From the NCBI RefSeq assembly GCF_001636615.1, contig NZ_LGEK01000050.1, positions 1-35,889 of the forward strand: a stretch of 35,889 bases of DNA, in the 5' to 3' direction. Source of the stretch: Mucilaginibacter sp. L294. Its GTDB lineage: Bacteria > Bacteroidota > Bacteroidia > Sphingobacteriales > Sphingobacteriaceae. The notes under the pieces are model-generated. The model saw only the letters and a list, made by a program, of their open reading frames with translations. It was not told the DNA's origin and did no database searches. The first letter of the stretch is position 1; every line of letters begins with the position of its first letter. A program made the position numbers and the translations under genes. Positions 8,388-15,376 of this stretch are shown here, piece after piece.

Positions 8388-8930
8388 TTATTTATAGGGC
8401 GAATAAGTTGCGTTAACCTGCACCTTAATGGTTTCGGCAATGTTGTGGAATACCAGCGTTGGGATCTCTATCTTATGGTCTTTACAGGCAACCATAAATT
8501 CTGCCGAAAGACTTATTGTGCCGCCGCTTACGGTAAGTTTGCCCGGAATGGTGCGGCTTTGCTTTACACCATGTGCTTCAAATATGCCGCTGGCCGTTAC
8601 CGGGTAAACACCGTCTTTGGTTATATCGGGCGTTTGCGCAAGCTTACCCTTAAAGCTGGCTTGCGGATACTTATCGCTCTCCATATAATTCTCGTTAAAG
8701 TGCTCCTCCATTAAAGCCTTATCAAACTTTAACGAGCGGATAGGCATACTGAAGGCAAGTTCGCCGGTGGCAGCGTTAAAAACCGAGGTGCCTTTATCTG
8801 TTTTCGCCTCGATATCTTCAATAGGTGCTTTTGAATAGATGCTTATGGTAGCATTTTTACAGACATAGATGTCCTGCCCCGCCCGGTTTGTACTAAACCA
8901 GACGAGTAAAATTAGAGTGATATACTTCAT
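8388..8930 (-). CDS. YceI-family periplasmic lipid-binding protein
   Basis: A 180-residue protein with an N-terminal hydrophobic leader and a lipocalin-like beta-barrel of the YceI family. Recognisable parts are the early NATISIYSKAPIEDIEAK strand, the FAFSMPIRSLKFDKALMEEHF-type middle region (about residues 60-79) with the HFNENYMESDKYPQASFKG stretch, and the FHNIAETIKVQV closing strand. YceI proteins bind isoprenoid quinones or other amphiphiles in the periplasm; the ligand here cannot be told. It lies 7 bases after the barrel/regulator gene and 24 bases before the DUF5777 gene, which indicates one transcript with the sigma factor. Confidence 0.8.
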   Translation of the reverse strand: MKYITLILLVWFSTNRAGQDIYVCKNATISIYSKAPIEDIEAKTDKGTSVFNAATGELAFSMPIRSLKFDKALMEEHFNENYMESDKYPQASFKGKLAQTPDITKDGVYPVTASGIFEAHGVKQSRTIPGKLTVSGGTISLSAEFMVACKDHKIEIPTLVFHNIAETIKVQVNATYSPYK

Positions 8931-8937
8931 GTTTTTT

Positions 8938-10221
8938 CTAAGGTTTTGTTCCCGGATTAATCTTCCACGTTACTCCCACGGCAACCCCTGCCGATTTCAG
9001 ATTTACCTGCCCAACGCCTATGCCGGTGAGCGGTACTTTGTAATAGGGCTGCACAGCTACACCAAATTTTGAGCTTATCTCGCGCTGATAAGTTGCATTA
9101 AGGTTTAGTACGCCCATAATATGTTGGTTCCTGTTACGGACATTGTAAGTTGCCGGCCCGTCGGGGTATCCGCCGGCGTAGTTGAATGTGTAATTTTCGC
9201 GCAGCATAAAGTACGACGACAGGCCCGTACCCAAACTGAACTTGTTTACGCCCTTGTTATAAACCTGGTAACCTACATTGATAGGTATATCCAGCACAGT
9301 ACAGCTTGCGCTTACACTTTGGGGGTTGGTGCCAAACTTGTACGTAGTAGCGTAATTGGCAAAATCTGTCAGGTAAGGTTTGTCGGCATAAATTGCGCCG
9401 GTAGTTATACTCCACTTACGTGCTACACCTACGGTTAACAGCAGCCCCGCATTTGTACCCACCTTGTTTTGCGAAAAGCCTTTAACGCTATTAATATCAG
9501 GCGATGCCACAAAGCTTAGCGCCAGGGTTGGTTTAAAAGCCATAGCGCTACCACCCGATGCGCTGTGCGACCGTGCGGGCTTTTTATTTGGCCTTACATC
9601 ATCCATCACTGATACCAGTTCGCGTTTTTTTCCGGTGATGGTATCTACCCGGTTGCTGTTATTGGCCATAACAGCGGTTTTACCGGTAATAATAGTATCA
9701 ACCTTAGCGTAGTTGGGTGTTTTATCAGTAATAATGGTATCGGGTGTTTTTGTTATAAATGCCTGTTGGGTTCCATAAGTATCAATACCGGTAGTTTTAC
9801 GGCCGCCCGGTACAGCAGATAAGGTGAAGAACGATTTACTTTTACGGCTTATATCACCCGCACTGGTTGCGCTGCTATCATTTGCCGAAAGCGTATTACT
9901 TTTGAGATCTGCCAGTTGCTGCACGGGCGGGCCGTAGTTACCGGAATCCTTTTGTATGGGTGTAGCTTTTTTAGCCACCTGGGTTGTATTATCGGGTTTT
10001 GATGTGGGGTTAAAAAACAGCCAACCAACAACTAGCAGCAGCATTGCCGCAATAGTGCTGATTAATATTACCAGGCTGCGGGTAATACCCTTTGGCTTTT
10101 TACCATCAAGCATAGCCTCCATAGCATCCCAGTCTTGCTCCTGGTATGATGCATTGTCGCCCGGCTCGCTTAAGCCCTGGCTAAACAATTTATCAATACT
10201 ATTTTCTTTTTCCTCTTTCAT
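8938..10221 (-). CDS. Membrane-anchored sigma-regulator-like protein with C-terminal outer-membrane barrel
   Basis: A 427-residue protein. Residues 1-45 are hydrophilic and contain the YQEQDWDAMEAMLDG segment typical of Bacteroidota proteins encoded next to ECF sigma factors. One membrane helix spans about residues 47-70. A low-complexity Ser/Thr/Lys-rich linker follows, with repeated DTIITGKT-like units near 160-205, and the C-terminal 200 residues look like beta-barrel strands (PorT-like outer-membrane family). The gene overlaps the sigma-factor gene by four bases, so translation is probably coupled. The N-terminal part is a plausible anti-sigma region. The combination of inner-membrane helix and barrel domain in one chain is odd. 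No characterised homolog is recognised with certainty. Confidence 0.6.
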   Translation of the reverse strand: MKEEKENSIDKLFSQGLSEPGDNASYQEQDWDAMEAMLDGKKPKGITRSLVILISTIAAMLLLVVGWLFFNPTSKPDNTTQVAKKATPIQKDSGNYGPPVQQLADLKSNTLSANDSSATSAGDISRKSKSFFTLSAVPGGRKTTGIDTYGTQQAFITKTPDTIITDKTPNYAKVDTIITGKTAVMANNSNRVDTITGKKRELVSVMDDVRPNKKPARSHSASGGSAMAFKPTLALSFVASPDINSVKGFSQNKVGTNAGLLLTVGVARKWSITTGAIYADKPYLTDFANYATTYKFGTNPQSVSASCTVLDIPINVGYQVYNKGVNKFSLGTGLSSYFMLRENYTFNYAGGYPDGPATYNVRNRNQHIMGVLNLNATYQREISSKFGVAVQPYYKVPLTGIGVGQVNLKSAGVAVGVTWKINPGTKP

Positions 10222-10859
10222 CGTTTGGTTGCGTTATTCACAAAGGAGATGGATAGGTCTGTGTGCTTTGTATGGTTAATGGGTACTATGTTATTGTTTG
10301 CTTGTCTGTTTGTTTGCCCGGGCGTTTTATTGCTCTCGGTTATCATCAATTTTAATTTTTCCCTGGCCTTATGCAGGTTTGATTTTGAGGTGCCAATGCT
10401 AATGTTCAGCATTTCGCCTATTTCTTCGTGCGTGTAACCTTCAATAGCAAATAAATTGAATATGGTGCGATACGCGCGTGGTAACTGGCTTATCATATCC
10501 AGCAATTCGTTATAATTTAAATTCCTGTCGGCAAACTCGGTATCATTAATATGCTCAGCCTTGTCAAGTTCTTCGGTGTAAGCAATTTTTAAGTTAGCGC
10601 GATAGTAATCTATAGCGGTATTTACCATTATCCGGCCCAGCCAGGCTTTAAAGGGCTTGGTAATATCGTACTTCGCCAGGTTTTTGAATACTTTGTAGAA
10701 CCCCTGGTTCATGATCTCTGAAGCTTCGTACCGGTTGGCAGCATAACGCAGGCATATACCCATGGCAAAGCCATAGTAAGCCTTATACAACAGTTTTTGA
10801 CTTAACCTGTCGTCCTTTAAACAGCCTTTTACCAGTTGATGTAATTCTTCTTCGCCCAT
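10218..10859 (-). CDS. ECF-type sigma-70 RNA polymerase sigma factor
   Basis: A 213-residue sigma factor. Region 2 covers about residues 20-90 (YYGFAMGICLRYAANRYEASEIMNQGFYKVF... with KPFKAWLGRIMVNTAIDYYR), and region 4 covers about 120-175 with LPRAYRTIFNLFAIEGYTHEEIGEMLNISIGTSKSNLHKARE-type helix-turn-helix. Region 3 is absent, as in ECF factors. It is the first gene of a four-gene minus-strand cluster and overlaps by four bases the next gene, a membrane-anchored protein likely to control it. The upstream 183-base gap is shared with the divergent AraC gene. The 45 C-terminal residues are polar and not family-like. Its regulon is unknown. Confidence 0.88.
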   Translation of the reverse strand: MGEEELHQLVKGCLKDDRLSQKLLYKAYYGFAMGICLRYAANRYEASEIMNQGFYKVFKNLAKYDITKPFKAWLGRIMVNTAIDYYRANLKIAYTEELDKAEHINDTEFADRNLNYNELLDMISQLPRAYRTIFNLFAIEGYTHEEIGEMLNISIGTSKSNLHKAREKLKLMITESNKTPGQTNRQANNNIVPINHTKHTDLSISFVNNATKR

Positions 10860-11042
10860 GTTTTGGGTTTCTGTTTGCCTTAATTTAACACCTTATCTGC
10901 ATACATCACGATAGATGTGGTGTAAAGGTTGCCCGTGGGATAAAAAAAATATGTGTTTGTTGGAAAAATCATCCGCAGGGCAAATATTGAAGAAATTTAG
11001 CTATAATTAAATCAATAACTTAGCAATTTACTAAATGCCTTA

Positions 11043-11921
11043 ATGAAAGTACTGCCATTTACCATACCCGTACCCGAAGGGCAAACTATAATTGTGCAGG
11101 AAGAGATACAGAATCACTTTTATCCGCACCTGCACCGCCATGCCGAAATACAGATAACCTGGATAAAGCGCGGCGAGGGCACCTTACTTGCAGGTAACAG
11201 TATGCACCCCTTTAAAGCCGGCGAAATATATGTACTTGGCGCAAACCTGCCGCATTTATTTAGAAGCAGCCCCGAATATTTTGATGAAACTAACCAATTG
11301 GATGTGCAGGAACTTACCATATTTTTTGACCCAGCGGGTAAGCTATCGGCATTGTTTAACCTGGCAGAGCTACAGGCCGTAAAGGCATTTTTTGATAAAT
11401 GGCAGGTAGGGTTTAAGATACCGGTAGAGGTGACAGACGTTTTTAAAGGGGATATCGATCTGATTCAAAGCGCGAGTGGCGTTTACCGTATGTCGGTATT
11501 TTTGAGGATGCTTAACCTGATGATGGGGATAGAAAACCTGCAGCCCTTATCGGCAGCAAACCATACCCAACCCATGACCGACCCCGAAGGCATGCGTATG
11601 GCATCGGTATTAAACTATATTATGCACAACTACAGCAGCGCATTAACACTTGAGGATGTTGCCCGGCAGGCACACTTAACCCCCAACGCCTTTTGTCGCT
11701 ATTTTAAAAAACATACCAAGGTAACCCTGGTAGCGTTTGTAAATAAAGTACGGATAGACCAGGCCTGTAAACTGCTTATAAATGGCGACCTGAATAACAT
11801 TGCCGATGTTGCCTACAATTGTGGCTTTAGCAGCGTTAATAATTTTAATTTAACGTTTAAAAGAATAATGGGCAAATCGCCAAGGGGTTACGTGAATGAT
11901 TACACCCAAAGGGGGAAGTAA
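11043..11921 (+). CDS. AraC-family transcriptional regulator with cupin sensor domain
   Basis: A 292-residue regulator. The N-terminal part (about 1-150) is a cupin-like sensor with the HLHRHAEIQITWIKRGEG strand and AGEIYVLGANLPH; the C-terminal 100 residues carry two helix-turn-helix units, LTLEDVARQAHLTPNAFCRYFKK and NIADVAYNCGFSSVNNFNLTFKRIMGKSP, ending in the usual RGY. The layout is typical of sugar- or metabolite-sensing AraC proteins of Bacteroidota. It is transcribed away from the sigma-factor operon, and a lipoprotein gene follows after 26 bases. The effector is unknown. Control of the hydroxyproline cluster is conceivable but not shown, because about 3.6 kb of other genes lie between them. 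Confidence 0.9.
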   Translation: MKVLPFTIPVPEGQTIIVQEEIQNHFYPHLHRHAEIQITWIKRGEGTLLAGNSMHPFKAGEIYVLGANLPHLFRSSPEYFDETNQLDVQELTIFFDPAGKLSALFNLAELQAVKAFFDKWQVGFKIPVEVTDVFKGDIDLIQSASGVYRMSVFLRMLNLMMGIENLQPLSAANHTQPMTDPEGMRMASVLNYIMHNYSSALTLEDVARQAHLTPNAFCRYFKKHTKVTLVAFVNKVRIDQACKLLINGDLNNIADVAYNCGFSSVNNFNLTFKRIMGKSPRGYVNDYTQRGK

Positions 11922-11947
11922 AGAAAATTTTATAGTTACATTTAGGT

Positions 11948-12685
11948 ATGAAAAAGCTCATCTACCTGTTATTGCTGCTTTCGGCCTGTAAAAGCGGCCC
12001 CGATAAAAAGGTGACAGCCACCGTGCAACCTGATACCGCCGCGAAAACAAAACCTGCCGATACAACTTTTTTATTGCGGGAGGCAAAAAAAGGTTTTTAC
12101 CACGCGGTTTATATAGAAAAGAACAGGGAAGCCAAAGCATACAAGCGCTTGCTTGATTTTAAATACGACCACTACGACAGCATAAGTTATAACGAAAACT
12201 ATAAAATACTTAAAGTGAAGTTTAAAAAACCGCTTAAAAAGTATGATGTGGCATCATTGGGCCAGGGGTGGCTGCCTTTGTACAGCTATAAAGGCAAGTA
12301 TTACCTGTATGCACCAAGCGATTGGGGAAACACAGGCAAGCGGGTACTTACAGATAGCACGCTGATATATCGGGGAGCAGATGGCCCTGACCTGAAACCT
12401 TTGCTAAGCTTCAAAAAACTAAGTGATAGTAAATACACACTCACATCGCAGCCCTTTTACCAGTTTGTTAAAAAGTCAAACATCAATATCTATATCATCG
12501 ACCCTAAAAACATGGTTGCCGTTTGGGAAGATACCGCTGTACCGCAGGATTATAGATATGGTTTGTATGTACCCGTGCAGTATGCGCAAAATTTCGACAT
12601 GGTGCGTAATTACTGCAAAACAGACAAAATGCCCGAATTTGATTTTGATAAGATAGATTTTAAAGCGCTTATAAAAGGGCATTAA
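11948..12685 (+). CDS. Predicted lipoprotein of unknown function
   Basis: A 245-residue protein with a lipoprotein signal: a short hydrophobic stretch then LLSAC, with the lipidated cysteine at residue 14, followed by a Lys/Thr-rich tether. The mature part is rich in Lys, Tyr and Asp with predicted mixed beta structure; no family is recognised. It lies 26 bases after the AraC gene on the same strand. A promoter-like TACATTTA (11937-11944, one mismatch to TAnnTTTG) directly before the ATG might give a nearly leaderless transcript. Its stop codon overlaps that of the convergent beta-propeller gene by three bases. Confidence 0.7.
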   Translation: MKKLIYLLLLLSACKSGPDKKVTATVQPDTAAKTKPADTTFLLREAKKGFYHAVYIEKNREAKAYKRLLDFKYDHYDSISYNENYKILKVKFKKPLKKYDVASLGQGWLPLYSYKGKYYLYAPSDWGNTGKRVLTDSTLIYRGADGPDLKPLLSFKKLSDSKYTLTSQPFYQFVKKSNINIYIIDPKNMVAVWEDTAVPQDYRYGLYVPVQYAQNFDMVRNYCKTDKMPEFDFDKIDFKALIKGH

Positions 12686-13593
12686 TTGCCGGGCGTTTTG
12701 TAATAATAAATAGGTGCGTACAAACCTTCGCTGGTGGTGTAGTAACCTTTGCCATCGGGTGTAAAAGCTATGGCTTCGCCTTGTTTTTCCTGCTTATAGG
12801 GGAGCTCGAGCGGGGCCTTTTTCAGGGTTTGCCAAATGGATTCGGTTGCATCACGCTGCCAGTAATAAACTTTTTCATAGTTTCTCACCAGTATTTGCTT
12901 GCCGTCTGCCGATACATCTGCCGCGGTTATCCATTTAAAAGGTTTTAGGCCATTAAAAAACAGTTTGCCCCTAAAGGTTAGGCTAACGGTATCATTGGCT
13001 TTATATTTAAGCGGAGAGGTATAAACACCAACGCTATCGCCCCGTTTGGTAATAATGTACAACAGTTTTTCAATGGGGTCTATCGTCATGGCTTCCGCGT
13101 CTTTTGCACCATCGGGATATTTTAAATGGAGTGGCACCGGTTCCGCGTGTGCAATGATGTCTTTTCCCCAGGTTTTCCGTTCTTCCATCCGGTAAACGGT
13201 GATGAATTTTCTGGTAGCGTAGTTGTCGCCAATATCACCTATATAAACATAACTTTTGCTTTTAATTGGGCCGGGGCCTATGGCAATATCTTCGCAATCT
13301 TTCACCCCAAGGCGGCGTAATTTTTTATCGCCGGTATAGTATATGGTGGTTTGTAATTTACCATCGATTGTAATAGCAAAAAAACGGCTGGTATCGCCGC
13401 TATCATTATGGGCATAATAAATATCGGGGTTTATGGCTGATGCTACAAGCCCCGAAGTTTCGTCCATGTCTTTTGAATACAGGTGGCTTTCGGGCAGGCG
13501 CTTATTATCAACCAACCTGTGTTTGGCAAATGCCGCTATAAAACACAGGGCAAGCACGGGTACAAATATTTTCAAAGCTTTACTTTTAAACAT
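12682..13593 (-). CDS. Exported beta-propeller-like protein of unknown function
   Basis: A 303-residue protein with an N-terminal signal or anchor (about residues 8-24). The body shows propeller-like repeats: DETSGLVASAINPDIYYAHNDSGD, GVKDCEDIAIGPG, KSYVYIGDIGDNYATRK, DAEAMTIDPIEKLLYIITKRGD and GEAIAFTPDGKGYYTTSEG. The D-E/D-A-x-x-I-D/G-P and GDIGDN motifs resemble SdiA-regulated/phytase-like propellers. The enzymatic role, if any, is unknown. It converges on the lipoprotein gene, and a strong hairpin separates it from the desaturase gene upstream, so it probably has its own promoter or relies on read-through. Confidence 0.65.
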   Translation of the reverse strand: MFKSKALKIFVPVLALCFIAAFAKHRLVDNKRLPESHLYSKDMDETSGLVASAINPDIYYAHNDSGDTSRFFAITIDGKLQTTIYYTGDKKLRRLGVKDCEDIAIGPGPIKSKSYVYIGDIGDNYATRKFITVYRMEERKTWGKDIIAHAEPVPLHLKYPDGAKDAEAMTIDPIEKLLYIITKRGDSVGVYTSPLKYKANDTVSLTFRGKLFFNGLKPFKWITAADVSADGKQILVRNYEKVYYWQRDATESIWQTLKKAPLELPYKQEKQGEAIAFTPDGKGYYTTSEGLYAPIYYYKTPGN

Positions 13594-13612
13594 AACTAAG
13601 CTTATAAAACAA

Positions 13613-13642
13613 AAAACGGCTCATAATAGTATGAGCCGTTTT
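13613..13642. terminator. Bidirectional intrinsic terminator after the desaturase gene
   Basis: A perfect 12-bp stem, AAAACGGCTCAT (13613-13624) with ATGAGCCGTTTT (13631-13642) around loop AATAGT. On the minus strand it is followed by a T-rich run and it lies 22 bases beyond the desaturase stop, so it should end that transcript. T-rich sequence also follows on the plus strand. Confidence 0.8.
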
Positions 13643-13664
13643 ATTATATTTTTTTTAAATGACG

Positions 13665-14693
13665 TTAAGAGTTTTGCGGAGTTAGCTCTGTTTCTTTTGC
13701 AAAGCTCATCTCAGCATCGGGTTTTGATACATCGGTAATAGCTACTTTGCCACGTTCTTTACGCAATATGCGGTTAAATAAGGAGATTTCCCTGTCAAAC
13801 AAAAACTGGAAGAAAAGCTTGGTCCACGAGGTATGATAATACAAGGTATCGTAATATTCAGGTGCGGTTTTTTTGATCTCCGGCAGTTTGTTCCATGGTA
13901 TCGACGGGAAATCGTGATGCTCATTGTGGAAACCCACATTAAAGGCTACCGCGTTAAAGTTGCCATAGTAGCTGTAAGTTTCCTGTTCAACACTGTGGGT
14001 TAAGTAATGTTCCTGGATCCAACGGGCGCCCAATGGGTGCAACCCTACCGAGAATGAGAAGCTCAATAGCAAAAATGCTAATGCATGCCAGCCCATAAAG
14101 TAATATATAAGACCTGTAAATACAGCCTGTACTACCCAGTTGGTCAGTATCCAGCCATCAAAAGGGTGTATCTCGCGTAGGCGTGATAAACGGAACAATT
14201 GAAATACCGGGAAGAATAACAACCACAAAGCTTTACCAAAAAACGAGTTACTGATCAGTTTTGCCTCCCAGCGGTTTGGCAAATCGGCATCCAACTCATG
14301 AATGCCCTGGAAAGAGTGGTGTTTGATGTGATATTTTTCGAACGAGATGGCGCTTGGCAGTATTTGCGGCAAATTGGCAAACATTGATGCCCAGCGATTG
14401 GCGTTACGGTTTTTAAATAATAATTGGTGGGTACATTCGTGTATCATTACAAATAAGGCGTGGTCTGCAAAGGCGCCTAATAAATAGGCTGCACCAAATA
14501 CCAACCACCACGATTGGTCGCGCAGAAACCAGGCCAGTATAACCTGGAAGGCTACCAACCCTACAATAGCCCAAATGGTTTTTGGGTTTTTGCCTATCAA
14601 ATTCCTTAACTGCGGAAACTGCTTCAGTATCTTTTTGGTACGTATGCGATGCGGTTCCGACTCCTGGGAATAAACAAAATCAGTCTTCTTCAT
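13665..14693 (-). CDS. DES1-like sphingolipid (dihydroceramide) desaturase
   Basis: A 342-residue membrane di-iron desaturase. The three histidine boxes are HECTH (85-89), HIKHH (122-126) and HNEHH (256-260). The N-terminal region (DFVYSQESEPHRIRTKKILK, then FPQLRNLIG and a TIWAI helix) and the segment NEHHDFPSIPWNKLP with APEYYDTLYYHTSW agree closely with eukaryotic sphingolipid delta-4 desaturases (DES1/DEGS1), including the Lipid_DES-type N-terminus. Members of that family insert the 4,5 double bond, or a 4-hydroxyl, in the dihydroceramide base. Sphingobacteriaceae make sphingolipids, so a substrate exists. The ATG at 14693 is preferred over 14783, because the 30 extra residues are unrelated to the family. 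Activity on another acyl lipid is the alternative. Confidence 0.85.
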   Translation of the reverse strand: MKKTDFVYSQESEPHRIRTKKILKQFPQLRNLIGKNPKTIWAIVGLVAFQVILAWFLRDQSWWLVFGAAYLLGAFADHALFVMIHECTHQLLFKNRNANRWASMFANLPQILPSAISFEKYHIKHHSFQGIHELDADLPNRWEAKLISNSFFGKALWLLFFPVFQLFRLSRLREIHPFDGWILTNWVVQAVFTGLIYYFMGWHALAFLLLSFSFSVGLHPLGARWIQEHYLTHSVEQETYSYYGNFNAVAFNVGFHNEHHDFPSIPWNKLPEIKKTAPEYYDTLYYHTSWTKLFFQFLFDREISLFNRILRKERGKVAITDVSKPDAEMSFAKETELTPQNS

Positions 14694-14798
14694 ATTAGGG
14701 TTAAAACGATGAAGATAAGAATAACGTGTTAAAGAAATGATTTTATTATGAAAATTCAGTAGTTTGTGTGGAAAAATACCCACTTTAATAAACTTTAA

Positions 14799-14812
14799 GG
14801 AAATTAATTTCC
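14799..14812. promoter_or_regulatory. 14-bp palindrome in divergent desaturase/EamA promoter region
   Basis: GGAAATTAATTTCC is a perfect palindrome in the 178-base gap between the divergent desaturase (minus) and EamA (plus) genes, 106 bases from the first and 60 from the second start codon. It has the form of a dimeric repressor or activator site. It is AT-rich, so a chance occurrence is possible. Confidence 0.35.
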
Positions 14813-14871
14813 CTGGAGTTTATATAGGGCGAGGAAAATCAATAAAAAATTTAACCAGTAAAACTTAAATC

Positions 14872-15285
14872 ATGTGGTGGATATATGCTTTATTATCAGC
14901 ACTGTTTGCGGCTTTAACAGCCATATTTGCAAAAATAGGTATCAAAGGGGTTGATACCGATCTGGCAACTGCCATACGTACGGTAGTTATTTTATTAATT
15001 GCATGGGCAATTGTACTCTGTAAGGGTACAAACCAGGGCATAAGCGGTTTAAGTAAACTGAACTGGACGTTCCTGGTATTGTCGGGGTGTGCAACGGGCT
15101 TGTCGTGGATCTTTTATTTTAAGGCGCTGCAATTGGGCAAGGTATCACAGGTGGCACCGGTAGATAAGCTAAGCGTAGCTATTGCCATTATATTATCGGT
15201 AGTTTTTTTGGGCGAACCGCTCACTCTGAAAACCGGAATGGGGGCTTTGCTTATCATATCGGGTACATTAGTACTGATATTTTAA
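14872..15285 (+). CDS. Half-size EamA/DMT-family membrane transporter
   Basis: A 137-residue protein made of one EamA repeat with about five membrane helices (roughly residues 2-20, 34-50, 67-86, 93-113 and 118-137). The family signature is seen near the C-terminus: PVDKLSVAIAIILSVVFLGEPLT. Typical DMT exporters have two such repeats and ten helices, so this single-repeat protein would have to dimerise. The substrate is unknown. It is divergent from the desaturase gene, and the 92-base gap to the next gene suggests a single-gene transcript. The sequence begins directly with the first helix at the chosen ATG. Confidence 0.8.
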   Translation: MWWIYALLSALFAALTAIFAKIGIKGVDTDLATAIRTVVILLIAWAIVLCKGTNQGISGLSKLNWTFLVLSGCATGLSWIFYFKALQLGKVSQVAPVDKLSVAIAIILSVVFLGEPLTLKTGMGALLIISGTLVLIF

Positions 15286-15376
15286 ATATGACAAAGTGTA
15301 AATGTAACAATTACGAAACCTCCATAATTAATCCAAAGTTTCTTAACAGTTTTGCGCCTCGAAATAAAGAGGTTAT

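Noticed and set aside
11043..11921. AraC protein as the regulator of the hydroxyproline cluster
   Set aside because: It is separated by 3.6 kb and an unrelated operon, and its own site is not seen near the cluster; only a possibility.
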